A stretch of 44,050 nucleotides of DNA, from positions 1-44,050 of the forward strand of contig JADZDL010000464.1 of assembly GCA_020851075.1 (NCBI GenBank). Reading direction: 5' to 3'. Position 1 is the stretch's first letter. Every line of letters starts with the position of its first letter. Positions 24,912 through 34,261 of the stretch are shown in pieces. Source of the DNA: Planctomycetota bacterium. Its GTDB lineage: Bacteria; Planctomycetota; UBA1135; UBA2386. Made by a program: the position numbers and the translations under genes. The notes beneath the pieces were generated by a model. That model was not told where the DNA came from, did no database searches, and saw only the letters and a program-made list of their open reading frames with translations.

Positions 24912-27065
24912 ATGTCGATGTTCGATCTGCTCGCAAAGTCGAGGCGTTTGCTCCGCTGGGCCGTCCTGCCCCTGACCTTCCTACCGCTGGTTGCGCAGGC
25001 GCAATGGCGAGTCGAAGGCGGCCCGACCTGGTCCGACACGGCCGCCTATGATCAGGCCCGCGCCGAACTCGTGAGCGTCTGCGCGGACGACACGTGGGTG
25101 TACGACGGCAACCGCTGGCAACGCCGCGCGTCGCCAAGCGCGTTGCGCAATCGCACCGAAGTCGCGCTCGGCTACGATGAAGGTCGGCGTTGCGTGGTGC
25201 TGTTTGGGGGTCGCATCGGCACCGCGCCCCAGGTCGACACGTGGGAATGGGACGGATCATCCTGGACGTTCCGCAACAGCAACTCGCAGCTCGCGAGCCA
25301 ACGAAGCGTGATGGCGTTTGATGCGGCGCGCAATCGGCTGGTTCGTCACGGCATGGACCAGAACGGCTTCTGGCGCCTTTGGGACTGGGATGGGGCCACC
25401 TGGACGCAACTCGGCACGAGCCTGCAGAACCTCTATGCCATGGTCTACGACGGGGGCAGCAGCCGCCTGCTGGCCCACGACAATCAGCATCTGTACGGCT
25501 GGAACGGCACCGCCTGGACCGTCGTCGCCTACGGCGTGATCCCCACGGTCGGCTACACGAGCAGTCTGCTTGCCTACGACCGCAGCCGCAACGTGGTCGT
25601 GCTGACCCGCGGTTCCGCCACGGGCATCGACGTCTTCGAGTGGAACGGCATCACGTTCGTCGCCCACCCATCCCCGACCTCGCCGTTGGGACGCACCACC
25701 TGGACCCCGGTCTACGACACGGTGCGACAACGGGTAGTCGTGCACGCGGGTTTTGACAGCAACCGTCCGATGTCGCACATCGACACCTGGGAGTGGGACG
25801 GCGTGCAATGGCACGAGTACATCAGCGCCCCGCCGACTCGAACCGTTCCGACGTTGGCCTTCACGAACGTGGCCCATGCCGCGGATCGCAATCGTCTGGT
25901 GCTCTGGCAATCGGCCGCCGGCAACGATCCGCGCGCCGGCACTTGGGAATGGGACGGCCAGAGGTGGTGGCACATGGCGCCCATCCAGCAGCCGCAGGCG
26001 CCGGCGAATGGTCCGCTCACGTACGATTCCCTGCGTCAACGCATCCTGCTGGTCGCTGGAGGAACGGCGGCGACCCTTACCACCTGGGCCTACGATGGCA
26101 TCACCTGGACACAACTGCCAACGGCCAATGCGCCCAGTGATCGAAGAGGCCAGGAGCTCGCTTACGACGCCGCCCGCGATCAGGTTGTGCTGTTCGGCGG
26201 CAACACGACGAACGACACGTGGTTGTTCGACGGTGTCAACTGGCACCAGCAAACGCCGGCAACGTCGCCTGGAATCAACGCCGGGCACAAACTCGTCTAC
26301 GACGAGGTGAGGCAGGAAGTCGTCATGTTCACGGTCAGCGGTCAGACCTGGATCTGGAACGGGTCCACCTGGGCGTTGCGTACCGTAGCCGGTGCGCCGA
26401 GCTCCCGCATCGGCTTTGGCATGGCGTGGGATCCCGCGCGGCAACGCACCGCGCTGACCGGCGGAGCCAACCCCAACTACCAACCCACGGGTTGGGTCCT
26501 GCGTCCCGCCGGGCTTTGGGAATGGGATGGCAACGCCTGGGCCCAGCGAGCCACGACCGGGCTGTCGCCGGTCATGGCCATCACGTTGGCCCACACAGCA
26601 GACTCGCTGGTGCTCTTTGGTGGCATCGTCAACAACAACAGCACGGACCAGCTCCTGCGTCTCGTCGATGCGCCGTTGGCGCTCGCTTCGGAATACGGCG
26701 CAGGATGCCCTGGCACGCACGGCAACCCGCTCATCGCCGCCGATTTCCTGCCGTACGTCGGCCACACCTCGTTTGGGTTGCAGCTCACCTCGCTGCCTGC
26801 CCAGGCCCCGGCCCTGATGGCGTTCGGGTTCGCCAGCGGCGCCGCAGCACTTGGCAACGGTTGCACCCAACTCGTAGCCGGCGGTCTCAATGTGCAGTTC
26901 ACGTTTGCCGACGCCGGCGGCGTGGCGAGGTTTCCGCTGTCGATTCCTGCGGACCCGGCCTTCCTCAACATCCACATCTTCGCCCAGGGTGCCGCGATCG
27001 ACCCCAATGGCGCCCTCGGCGGCATCGCCTTGTCGCGCGGCATCGACCTGCTGCTAGGTAACTAG
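24912..27065 (+). CDS. Secreted Kelch-like beta-propeller protein with clade-type C-terminal domain
   Basis: A protein of 717 residues. The signal peptide ends AQA-QW. At least 11 copies of a Trp-x-(Trp/Tyr)-(Asp/Asn)-Gly-x-x-Trp unit (DTWEWDGSSW, GTWEWDGQRWW, DTWLFDGVNW and so on), each preceded by a YDxxR-type segment, fill residues about 40-590. This is the Kelch/galactose-oxidase-type blade spacing and could build one or two propellers. The last 120 residues start with SEYGAGCPGTHGNPL and form a beta-rich domain with conserved-looking Cys, found in my recollection at the end of many secreted planctomycete proteins. Its stop overlaps that of the convergent small gene. Confidence 0.88.
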   Translation: MSMFDLLAKSRRLLRWAVLPLTFLPLVAQAQWRVEGGPTWSDTAAYDQARAELVSVCADDTWVYDGNRWQRRASPSALRNRTEVALGYDEGRRCVVLFGGRIGTAPQVDTWEWDGSSWTFRNSNSQLASQRSVMAFDAARNRLVRHGMDQNGFWRLWDWDGATWTQLGTSLQNLYAMVYDGGSSRLLAHDNQHLYGWNGTAWTVVAYGVIPTVGYTSSLLAYDRSRNVVVLTRGSATGIDVFEWNGITFVAHPSPTSPLGRTTWTPVYDTVRQRVVVHAGFDSNRPMSHIDTWEWDGVQWHEYISAPPTRTVPTLAFTNVAHAADRNRLVLWQSAAGNDPRAGTWEWDGQRWWHMAPIQQPQAPANGPLTYDSLRQRILLVAGGTAATLTTWAYDGITWTQLPTANAPSDRRGQELAYDAARDQVVLFGGNTTNDTWLFDGVNWHQQTPATSPGINAGHKLVYDEVRQEVVMFTVSGQTWIWNGSTWALRTVAGAPSSRIGFGMAWDPARQRTALTGGANPNYQPTGWVLRPAGLWEWDGNAWAQRATTGLSPVMAITLAHTADSLVLFGGIVNNNSTDQLLRLVDAPLALASEYGAGCPGTHGNPLIAADFLPYVGHTSFGLQLTSLPAQAPALMAFGFASGAAALGNGCTQLVAGGLNVQFTFADAGGVARFPLSIPADPAFLNIHIFAQGAAIDPNGALGGIALSRGIDLLLGN

Positions 27066-27196
27066 CCCAACGAAACCACACCCGCGGCAAACAAGAACAC
27101 CGCGAGCAACACCCAACAGAGCCACAAGACCAGCACCCGCTGGCCGTGTCTGCTCGCCTGGTCGCGCTCGGGATTCTGCGCCATCCGCAGGGTCAT
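27062..27196 (-). CDS. Tiny single-pass membrane protein
   Basis: A protein of 44 residues starting at ATG 27196, which overlaps the stop of the upstream gene by 4 bases (ATGA), or 40 residues from ATG 27184. A charged N-terminus (NPERDQASRHGQ) is followed by one strong transmembrane helix (VLVLWLCWVLLAVFLFAAGVV). The coupling and membrane profile support a real gene, though short. It converges with the Kelch gene: the two stop codons overlap in CTAG. Confidence 0.6.
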   Translation of the reverse strand: MTLRMAQNPERDQASRHGQRVLVLWLCWVLLAVFLFAAGVVSLG

Positions 27197-28917
27197 CGAC
27201 CGTTGGGCGGTGGCGCCGCGAGCCCTTCCGCGACTTCCGCCGCGGGCAGGGCCTCCGCGTAGGACAACGGCACGAACGTGGTGCGCCCCGCCACGACTTC
27301 GCCTACGGCCTCGCCGAGGCGGTGGTCCTTGGTGGCCACGATGGTCCATTGCCCCGCGGTGCAACCGCGCCAGCGAAAGCGCCCCAAACGGTCCGTAGTG
27401 ACCTTGGCATCGAGGGCGCCCTGGCTCGCATCGCCGCCGTCGCGCATGCCTGGCGACGCGAGGCAGAGGTCCACGCCTGGCACACCGCGGCCCTGCGGAT
27501 CGGTAAGCCGCCCTTCGAGTGTGCCCCCGGCCGATCGTTGCCACCGCACCGGGCTGCCCTTCACCCCAGGCCTGCCTTCGAAGGTGCCTACCGCAACACT
27601 GCCGTCGTCGCCGGTCACCACGACGAGATAGTCGTCGACCGGCAAACCCGCCACCTCGATCCGGCCCAGCCGATCCGCCGCCATCAGGAGCACGGGCCGC
27701 CGCAGCTCCAGCGTTGGCGCGATGGCCACGTGCGCAAACGGCAACGACTCGCCGTTCGCGCCACGCAACTCGGCGTGCAGGCCACAGGCGCGTTCGACGA
27801 GAACGTCGAGTTTGCCTGCCCCACTGTTCCACACCCGCGTCCACGTATGGCCCCGCGCGAGGTTGCCAACCTCCGATTGCACGCGCCATTCGCCGCAACG
27901 GAGCCCGATGCGCAGCGGCCGGTCCACACTGCCTTGCACCGGCACGGCAAACGCACCGTCGTGGCCAACCACGCAAGAACCAAGGCGCACCTGGCTCAGG
28001 TCTTCGACAACCAGCTGCTGGCCCGCCACCGGCTGGTCCGCGTCATCGCGCAGGCTCCCGCGCACGAACGCCACGGGGTTCTCGCTCCCCGCCGGTTCGG
28101 GCGACACGCGGAACTTGAGCATCGAGCCAGGCCCCCGATCGATCAGGAACCCCCTCGGCTTCACCACGAAGCCGGGCACCACCACCTGCACGAGGCTCGT
28201 ATCCGTCGCCACAAACGACGCCGAGCCGTCCGGCCCCAGCGCGATGTGGCCGGCAGCCTTCTGCAGCGCCTGATCATAAGCCAGCAACTGCACGTGGGCA
28301 CCCTGCACCCCCTTGGGCATCCCCACCACCTGCACACGTCGCGCGGCCCGCGATTGCTCGGGCAGCGTGAGTTCGCAGCGTGTGTCGCCGAGCACACGCA
28401 CCGCGCGATCGAGAACACCCTCGGCCGCCCAGACGCGGACGTGGCAAAGCCGCAGCGGCACCGCGGGCAACTCGAAGTTCCCTTGCGCGTCGCACACACA
28501 CTGGGCCGAGAAGTTCGACGCGTAGACGACGACCACAGCACCGTTTGCAGGCCTGCCTGGCGCATCGGTGACACGACCAGACAGCCGGGCACCGTCTTCG
28601 AGGCAGATCCGGCGGGTCGCCGCTTCTTGCTGCGCAAGCACGACGACCTGGCCGACCTTGCCAGGCGCCGAGAATTCGAGTTCCCCCGCGTCACCACCGC
28701 GCACCCGCACCCGGTAGAAACCCTGCGCGTCGGTGGCCGTGCGGCCACGTTCCTGGCCCAGGATGCGCAGCCGCACGTTCGCCGCCGGAATGGCATCCCC
28801 GAGCAGGTCGACCACCCGCCCCTCGAGCAATCGATCCGGCACGACCTCCGCCTGGGCGCGGATCGGCCCCGGCCCGAGCAGCATGCAGACGGCGGCAAAG
28901 GACAGTCTCCCCAGCAT
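27193..28917 (-). CDS. Secreted protein with four carboxypeptidase-regulatory-like domains
   Basis: A protein of 574 residues. The signal peptide ends RAQ-AEV. At least four CarboxypepD_reg/prealbumin-like beta-sandwich repeats are visible, each opening LxGRVxDxxGxPxxxAxVxV and ending in DxxGxFxxxx. Copies: residue 31 (LEGRVVDLLGDAIPAANVRL), 108 (LSGRVTDAPGRPANGAVVVV), about 285 (VRGSLRDDADQPVAGQQL), and about 480 (LEGRLTDPQGRGVPGVDL). Such domains are usually extracellular scaffolds or sugar/peptide-binding modules. No catalytic part is seen. Translationally coupled to the tiny membrane protein downstream. Confidence 0.85.
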   Translation of the reverse strand: MLGRLSFAAVCMLLGPGPIRAQAEVVPDRLLEGRVVDLLGDAIPAANVRLRILGQERGRTATDAQGFYRVRVRGGDAGELEFSAPGKVGQVVVLAQQEAATRRICLEDGARLSGRVTDAPGRPANGAVVVVYASNFSAQCVCDAQGNFELPAVPLRLCHVRVWAAEGVLDRAVRVLGDTRCELTLPEQSRAARRVQVVGMPKGVQGAHVQLLAYDQALQKAAGHIALGPDGSASFVATDTSLVQVVVPGFVVKPRGFLIDRGPGSMLKFRVSPEPAGSENPVAFVRGSLRDDADQPVAGQQLVVEDLSQVRLGSCVVGHDGAFAVPVQGSVDRPLRIGLRCGEWRVQSEVGNLARGHTWTRVWNSGAGKLDVLVERACGLHAELRGANGESLPFAHVAIAPTLELRRPVLLMAADRLGRIEVAGLPVDDYLVVVTGDDGSVAVGTFEGRPGVKGSPVRWQRSAGGTLEGRLTDPQGRGVPGVDLCLASPGMRDGGDASQGALDAKVTTDRLGRFRWRGCTAGQWTIVATKDHRLGEAVGEVVAGRTTFVPLSYAEALPAAEVAEGLAAPPPNGR

Positions 28918-29014
28918 GAACGCTCCGCGGATCGGTTCGTGCGCGTGGTTGCCGGACCGCCCAGAGGTGTCCCGACTTCACAACCCCGCCGCCCCCACTG
29001 TAGCGGGTCTTTGC

Positions 29015-29704
29015 CTATCGGAGATTGCGGGGGGCCAACTTGTCTTCGGCACGGGCAATGGCCCGGTCGAGGGGCCGAGCCAATAGAACCTGCGCCAGGA
29101 GCGCGCCGCTCAGCGCCATGGTCATGTCCCATTGGGCGTCCCAAGGGTCCCCTTGCATACCCAGCCACTCGGGACCCGCAGAGGGGTAGAACACCAGCAC
29201 GACGGCCATTTCGAGCAATTCGTAACTGGCGCTGAACGCGAGGCAGCAGCCGGAAACGAGCCAGAACACAGTCGCACCACTCGGCAGGTTCCGACGCCGT
29301 ATCAACCACTCGCGCAGCAGGATCGCGGGCACGAAGCCCTGGAAGAAGTGCCCGAGGCGATCCGCGGGGTTGCGTTGCAGCTGCAGTGCATCCATGAGAG
29401 CGCGCGGAAACGGCACTTCCGCAAAGGTGTAGCGGCCACCGAGGCACTGGATCGCGAAGAACCACGCCAACAGCACATAGGAGAGGTTCGAGAAGCGGAA
29501 CCACCGCGACCGCGCGGCGAACACCGCGAGCACGAGCGTCATCGGCAGCACCTCAAAGGCCCAGACACCGCGGTCCGCGGTGCCGACCAAGGACCAGACA
29601 AGAAGCCCGAGACAAAGGAGACCAAGGCAAGGTAAAGCCCAGACCCGTGGCTCCTTTGGCTGACCAGTGTGGTTCGCGCGCATGCCGCGCAGGATACCCC
29701 TCAC
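29015..29704 (-). CDS. YjdF-like (DUF2238) membrane protein
   Basis: A protein of 229 residues with about six transmembrane helices. Conserved features of this family are visible: the DRLGHFFQGFVPAILLRE segment (near 120) and SASYELLEMA near 165, then DxQWDMTMALSGALLAQVLL. The GTG start at 29704 overlaps the mutM stop (GTGA); an ATG at 29683 is an alternative. Function in bacteria is not established. A leader with little promoter signal suggests read-through from mutM. Confidence 0.85.
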   Translation of the reverse strand: MRGILRGMRANHTGQPKEPRVWALPCLGLLCLGLLVWSLVGTADRGVWAFEVLPMTLVLAVFAARSRWFRFSNLSYVLLAWFFAIQCLGGRYTFAEVPFPRALMDALQLQRNPADRLGHFFQGFVPAILLREWLIRRRNLPSGATVFWLVSGCCLAFSASYELLEMAVVLVFYPSAGPEWLGMQGDPWDAQWDMTMALSGALLAQVLLARPLDRAIARAEDKLAPRNLR

Positions 29705-30603
29705 GACCCCGCGCGCCGCTCCTCAAGCTCGGCGAGCGTCTTCGGCCAGTCCTTCTTCAGCAACTGCGACAAGCCGCGATCGGCGAGCAGGCGACCACCG
29801 CACTGGCACTCGGCGCAGTAGTTGCATTCGTTGTCCGCGTAGCGGATGCGCTGCACGGGTTTGCCACACACCGGGCATGGTTTGCGGAAGCGCCCGTGCA
29901 CGGCCATGCCGTCGCGAAACGCCGTCACCTTGTCGGGAAAACCATCACCCACTTCGGCGCGCAACCGTGCAGTCCAGAACTGCAGCGTCTGCACGATCGC
30001 GAGGCGTAGCCGTTCGACCTCGTCGTCGGCGGGCCGCGAAGTCAACCGCACGGGCGACAAGCGTGCGGCATGCAGGATCTCGTCGGAGTAGGCGTTGCCG
30101 ATGCCCGAGAACAACGTCGGATCCGTCAACGCGCGCTTCAACGTACGATTCTCGGACCGCAGCCGGGCGGCGAACGTCGCGGCATCGGCACCTTCGACTT
30201 CGAGCCCGCCGCGATCCAACTGCGCGAGCGCCGGCCTGCCTTGCACGACGTACAACGACGCGCGCTTCTTGGTGCCCGCTTCAGTGAGCACGAGCGTGCC
30301 CTTCGCAAACGAGAACGCCGCGAGTTCGACCCGGCCACCGATCTGCTTGCCCGGCGGGTGCCAGCGCAGGCGGCCCGCAATCATGAGATGCAGGACGAGA
30401 AAGAGCTCGCCGTCAAGTTCGAGCACGAGGCGCTTGCCGAGCCGATGTACGGCGACCACCTTCCAACCGTGCACCGCGTGCAGCGGCGGCATCACCGAAC
30501 GCAGCAGGACCGGGCTCTTCAGCTGCACCGCGTGCAGGACCTCGCCCGCCAGCAGGGCCTGCAGGCGTTCGCGGTACACGGTGACGTCCGGCAACTCGGG
30601 CAT
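29701..30603 (-). CDS. mutM: Formamidopyrimidine-DNA glycosylase
   Basis: A protein of 300 residues. The catalytic N-terminus MPELPDV provides the Pro/Glu nucleophile and acid (the usual motif is PELPEVE). LRSENRTLKRALTDPTLFSGIGNAYSDEIL contains the H2TH-type GIGNxYxDEIL motif. A C-terminal zinc finger is formed by CPVCG and CNYCAEC. It removes oxidised bases such as 8-oxoguanine from DNA. It could also be named Nei-like; the PELPDV start and finger are consistent with the Fpg group. The start lies 3 bases from the stop of the upstream esterase gene and its stop overlaps the next, so they form one run. Confidence 0.92.
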   Translation of the reverse strand: MPELPDVTVYRERLQALLAGEVLHAVQLKSPVLLRSVMPPLHAVHGWKVVAVHRLGKRLVLELDGELFLVLHLMIAGRLRWHPPGKQIGGRVELAAFSFAKGTLVLTEAGTKKRASLYVVQGRPALAQLDRGGLEVEGADAATFAARLRSENRTLKRALTDPTLFSGIGNAYSDEILHAARLSPVRLTSRPADDEVERLRLAIVQTLQFWTARLRAEVGDGFPDKVTAFRDGMAVHGRFRKPCPVCGKPVQRIRYADNECNYCAECQCGGRLLADRGLSQLLKKDWPKTLAELEERRAGS

Positions 30604-30606
30604 GGC

Positions 30607-31878
30607 TCACTTGCTGGCTTTCACGACCACATCGTCGAGCCACAGGTCACCGCCCATGACGAGGATGATCTGCACCACCGCGCGCGTGGCGCCCGTCGCA
30701 TCCCAGCTCTTCTGGACCTGCTGCCAATCGCCGTCCGCGGGCACGCGCAGCAGATCCACGTCCTCGCGCAATGGCTTGTCGTCGTCGCCATAGAGCCAGA
30801 CCTTGATCCACGCGTTCTTGCAACCAGCACTCTTGCACCAGAGTTGGACCTCGATCGAACTCACCCCATCCAGCGGCACCTCCTGCGTAACGAGATCGAG
30901 CGGCGGCCCGCCCGTCTTCTGCACGTGCAGAGCCTGCTTGCCACCTTTGCGGCCGTCCTTGGTCGCCTCCACCTTGAGGCGCTTGCTGTTGTCGAGCAGG
31001 TTCCAACCCTCGACTCCCTGCTCGAAATCGCCGTTGGCGAGCAGATTGCCGTCCTTCGCCGGCTTGCCCTTGGCGGCCGCGCCGGGCCACTTCGGCGCCT
31101 GCGCAGGTTTGTCGCCAAACAGCCATTCGAGGCCTTTGCGCAGCCGCGGCAACGGGGCGTCCAGCCAGCCGTGCCCACCCGTGTAGGAGGCGACCTGCAC
31201 GAGAGCCCCCGCCTTGGTCAACGCTTCATAAGCCTTCTGCGCGTGCGAGAACTGCGTCACCTTGTCGTCGGGGGACTGATCGAGCTGGATGCGTCGCCCC
31301 TTCACCGCGGCGAGATCCCCGAGCACCTTGCCGGGCCAGATCGACATGGCGACGTAGGCATGCGAGAACGGCCCGTCCTTGGCCACGAGCAGCGGGTAGA
31401 CACCTGGCCCACTCGACGACCACGCGAGCACGGCGCGCCGCTTCGGGTCGATCGGCAGTTCCTTCTCGACCGCAGCAACCACCGCGCGCACGTAGTCCTC
31501 GGTCGTGTACTGCATGCCAGCGACCTTGCTCGCCGCCGTGGGCCAGACGATGCGCTGGTCCTCCTGCCACTTCACGGCCGTGACGAGCACGCCGACGCAA
31601 TCGGCCGGTGCCTCGCCGAGAATGCCGTTCTCGACGAACGGCAGGAAATCGCGGGTGCCCGTGCCGCCCGGCAAGACGACGAGCAGGCTGTAGGCCTTGC
31701 CTTCCGGCAACTTCTCGCGCGCCGGGATAACGAAATAGCAGCTCTGCGGCAGCGTTGGCACCGCGTGTTCGACCGCGCGGCTCGCGGACTCCTGCGCTCG
31801 CAGGTCGAATGCCGAAGCAAGTATCGTGACCAACACGGCGGCACCGAAGGACACCACGCCCGAGGGGAAAACTCGCAT
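30607..31878 (-). CDS. Secreted esterase-like alpha/beta hydrolase with carbohydrate-binding-like C-terminus
   Basis: A protein of 423 residues. Start ATG 31878 opens a signal peptide ([29 protein letters not shown]). Residues about 35-260 are a depolymerase/dienelactone-hydrolase-like fold: [12 protein letters not shown] supplies the oxyanion region, AWSSSGPG the probable nucleophile elbow (last Ser before Gly), SPDD the acid, and GGHGW the His. Residues about 285-420 form a beta-sandwich starting [15 protein letters not shown], typical of CBM4/9-like carbohydrate-binding modules. A role in hydrolysing an ester of an external polymer is inferred. It heads the mutM run and is divergent from ppa. 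Confidence 0.82.
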   Translation of the reverse strand: MRVFPSGVVSFGAAVLVTILASAFDLRAQESASRAVEHAVPTLPQSCYFVIPAREKLPEGKAYSLLVVLPGGTGTRDFLPFVENGILGEAPADCVGVLVTAVKWQEDQRIVWPTAASKVAGMQYTTEDYVRAVVAAVEKELPIDPKRRAVLAWSSSGPGVYPLLVAKDGPFSHAYVAMSIWPGKVLGDLAAVKGRRIQLDQSPDDKVTQFSHAQKAYEALTKAGALVQVASYTGGHGWLDAPLPRLRKGLEWLFGDKPAQAPKWPGAAAKGKPAKDGNLLANGDFEQGVEGWNLLDNSKRLKVEATKDGRKGGKQALHVQKTGGPPLDLVTQEVPLDGVSSIEVQLWCKSAGCKNAWIKVWLYGDDDKPLREDVDLLRVPADGDWQQVQKSWDATGATRAVVQIILVMGGDLWLDDVVVKASK

Positions 31879-31933
31879 CCAAACGATGCTAGCGTCCGAC
31901 GCGCCGCTGCCTATCCTCCCGCGCGACCCAAGC

Positions 31934-32551
31934 ATGTCCTTTCCCGAACCGTTCTATAGCTGGCGTCCGCATCCCTGGCATGGCATCTCGCCCGGCCCCA
32001 AGCCGCCCGAGCTCGTCCAGGCCTACATCGAGATCACCCCATTCGACCTCGTAAAGTATGAGATCGACAAGGTAAACGGCTTCCTGCGCGTCGACCGCCC
32101 GCAGCGTACGAGTTCGCAGCCGCCAAGCCTGTACGGCTTCATTCCGCGCACCTTGTGCGGTCGCCGCGTCGGCGCCTTGACCCAGGATGCGAAGAAGGGC
32201 GACGGCGACCCACTCGACATCTGCGTGCTCAGCGAGCGGCCGATCTCGGCGCGCGAGATCCTCGTCAAGGCCAAGGTCATCGGCGGCCTCACGATGCTCG
32301 ACGGCGAAGAAGCCGACGACAAGATCGTCGCCGTACTCGCCGGCGACTTCGTCTGGAGTGAGGTGAACGACCTCGCCGAACTGCCGCAGGTGCTCGTCGA
32401 ACGCCTGCGCCACTACTTCTCGACCTACAAGCTCGTTCCGGGCGCGACGCCGGTCACCATCACGCCGTACGACAAGGCGCGTGCCCATCAGGTGATCACG
32501 GCAGCGCTGCAGGACTATCACGAAGTCTACGGCGGCCCGCTGGTCAGCTGA
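31934..32551 (+). CDS. ppa: Inorganic pyrophosphatase (family I)
   Basis: A protein of 205 residues, a soluble cytoplasmic enzyme that splits pyrophosphate to two phosphates and pulls biosynthetic reactions forward. The acidic metal-binding signature DGDPLD (90-95) and EADDK (126-130) are visible, with the YEIDK segment near 42-46. ATG 31934 is chosen because the protein then starts at [15 protein letters not shown]; the frame is open upstream but would overlap the divergent gene. TrmB follows 70 bases downstream. Confidence 0.93.
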   Translation: MSFPEPFYSWRPHPWHGISPGPKPPELVQAYIEITPFDLVKYEIDKVNGFLRVDRPQRTSSQPPSLYGFIPRTLCGRRVGALTQDAKKGDGDPLDICVLSERPISAREILVKAKVIGGLTMLDGEEADDKIVAVLAGDFVWSEVNDLAELPQVLVERLRHYFSTYKLVPGATPVTITPYDKARAHQVITAALQDYHEVYGGPLVS

Positions 32552-32621
32552 GCAGTGCAGAAGACCTGAACGGCGAGGAAACCTCTGCAAGCGCGCGCTG
32601 GAGCCGGGGCGCCGCGTAGTT

Positions 32622-33347
32622 ATGCTGCGCACGCAAATGTCGTTGCCCGATTCCGAACGTCCCGCCTTCAACCCGCGCATGCACCAGGGCGGCAAGCTGT
32701 CGTTCCGCAGCCGCGTGCAGGACGAGGATGACGATCCCGGTGAGTTCCTCGTCTTCGGCGGCCAGAACCCGCCCACCCTGCGCGAACTCGTGCCCGCCGG
32801 CCACCAACATCTCGAGATCGAGATCGGCCCCGGCAAGGGTGCGTTCGTCGTCGCGGCGACCGAGGCCAAACCCGACACGTTCCTGCTCGGCATCGAAGCG
32901 GCGCCGGGCTACGCGAGCATGGCGGCTACCCGACTGCGGCTCAGCGGCCGCACCAACGGACTGCTGCTCGTCGACAACGGCAAGCTCTACCTGCAGGACC
33001 GCGTCGTCGAAGGCGACCTCGATGCCGTGCATGTCTACTTCCCCGATCCGTGGCCGAAGCGCCGCCACAAGGGTCGGCGGTTCTTCACGGACGAGGTGAC
33101 CGCGGTTCTGGCGCGCGCGATCCGGCCGGGTGGTTATCTCTACTTCGCGTCCGACAACGCCGCCTATTCGGGCCAGGTCGCGCGCGTGATGGGCAGCACC
33201 GCGTGGTTCTTCCGCGATGAAGACGAAGAAGCGCGCGTGGTGGCGCTCGGCCCCGGCCACGCGTTCTCACCGACCAACTTCGAACGTAAGTACATCGAAG
33301 AGGGCCGCGTGATCCGTCGCTACGCGTTCCGGAGGATCGACGCATGA
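32622..33347 (+). CDS. trmB: tRNA (guanine-N7-)-methyltransferase
   Basis: A protein of 241 residues (236 if started at the second ATG, 32637). It methylates guanine 46 of tRNA to m7G, using S-adenosylmethionine. Motifs: SAM loop EIGPGKGAF (near 67-75), and the family signature VYFPDPWPKRRHKGRRFF (near 137-154). Near the C-terminus SPTNFERKYIEEGR supplies the RNA-binding TxxE-type motif. The Rieske gene starts inside its stop (ATGA overlap), showing tight coupling. Confidence 0.95.
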   Translation: MLRTQMSLPDSERPAFNPRMHQGGKLSFRSRVQDEDDDPGEFLVFGGQNPPTLRELVPAGHQHLEIEIGPGKGAFVVAATEAKPDTFLLGIEAAPGYASMAATRLRLSGRTNGLLLVDNGKLYLQDRVVEGDLDAVHVYFPDPWPKRRHKGRRFFTDEVTAVLARAIRPGGYLYFASDNAAYSGQVARVMGSTAWFFRDEDEEARVVALGPGHAFSPTNFERKYIEEGRVIRRYAFRRIDA

Positions 33348-33652
33348 GTCGCTGGGTCGATTGCGGCCCCATCGCCGACCTCAAGTTCACGCCCGGTGCG
33401 CCCGTGAAGATCGGCGACCACTGGATCGCGTTGTTCCGCGTCGACGGCAACTACCGCGCGATCGACAACCGTTGCCCGCACGCGAGCGCGCCGCTGTGTG
33501 ACGGCACCGTGTTCGAAGGCAAGGTGGCCTGCTACCTGCACTGCTGGGAGTTCGATCTCACCACGGGTGCCTGCGACGTGGGGCCGCAGTGGAACGTCAA
33601 GGCCTACGCCGTGCGCGAAGTGGACGGCCGGCTCGAAGTCGAGTGGCCCTGA
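33344..33652 (+). CDS. Rieske 2Fe-2S ferredoxin-like protein
   Basis: A protein of 102 residues. The two cluster motifs are CPHASAPL (C-x-H, near 46-53) and CYLHCWEFDL (C-x-x-H, near 66-75). This matches small NirD/biphenyl-dioxygenase-ferredoxin-type Rieske proteins that pass electrons to an oxygenase or reductase; no partner oxygenase is nearby. It is translationally coupled to trmB by a 4-base overlap, so the functional link to a tRNA methylase is unexplained. Confidence 0.92.
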   Translation: MSRWVDCGPIADLKFTPGAPVKIGDHWIALFRVDGNYRAIDNRCPHASAPLCDGTVFEGKVACYLHCWEFDLTTGACDVGPQWNVKAYAVREVDGRLEVEWP

Positions 33653-33675
33653 CCGGGCTGGTTGCCTGATCGGAA

Positions 33676-34119
33676 CTACTTGCCGGCTGCAAACGACTGG
33701 TCGGCTTCGAGCACGCTGGCATCCACCGTGAGCACCAGCGGTTCCCCTGCCCCGTGACGAGGGTTGGCTCGCACGAAGCGGCCATCGCGCAATTCCCAGA
33801 TCGGCTCACCAGCGTGATCGTGACGTAGACGCACGACGAGACCGCGGAGCGAGTCGTCAGGACATTCGCCAACCAACGGCTCGTTGCTCGTCGGCACTTC
33901 GGTCTGCAGGCTGACCAGCTGGCCCACCGCGGCGGGGGTGCTGGCGGCTCCAGGATCCGGCCCGCCGGGAACCAACATGGTGCCGTCCTCGACATCCGGG
34001 GATGGCAACAGACTCCCGTCGGCGACCACGGGAGAACCGTGCGGCAGGAAGGGGTTGCCGAAGGCGAGGGCGCCAACGAGCACCACGAGGGCGAGCACAA
34101 GGCAGAGCTTGGACTGCAT
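33676..34119 (-). CDS. Small secreted protein, unknown
   Basis: A protein of 147 residues. The start ATG 34119 opens a signal peptide (LCLVLALVVLVGALAFG). The mature part is Pro/Gly-rich at first (VEDGTMLVPGGPDPG), then has a beta-like domain (SLRGLVVRLRHDHAGEPIWELRDG). No family is recognised. It is convergent with the Rieske gene (23-base gap) and divergent from lysS (142-base gap). Confidence 0.65.
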   Translation of the reverse strand: MQSKLCLVLALVVLVGALAFGNPFLPHGSPVVADGSLLPSPDVEDGTMLVPGGPDPGAASTPAAVGQLVSLQTEVPTSNEPLVGECPDDSLRGLVVRLRHDHAGEPIWELRDGRFVRANPRHGAGEPLVLTVDASVLEADQSFAAGK

Positions 34120-34261
34120 GCGGGGGTGGAAGAGGATACGCCGTGGGGCCCACCGGATGGTCGGTTTTTCTTGGCTCCGATGGCATCGGACAATCCGGAT
34201 CTTCCCCAACCCCCCGCCAATCCCTAGGATCGCACGTTTTGCCCGTTCGCCAAGGAAGTCT

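Noticed and set aside
33653..33675. Terminator between the convergent Rieske and secreted-protein genes
   Set aside because: The 23-base gap has no stable symmetrical stem with a T-run on either strand.
34120..34261. T-box leader upstream of lysS
   Set aside because: No conserved T-box sequence or specifier stem is visible in this short gap.
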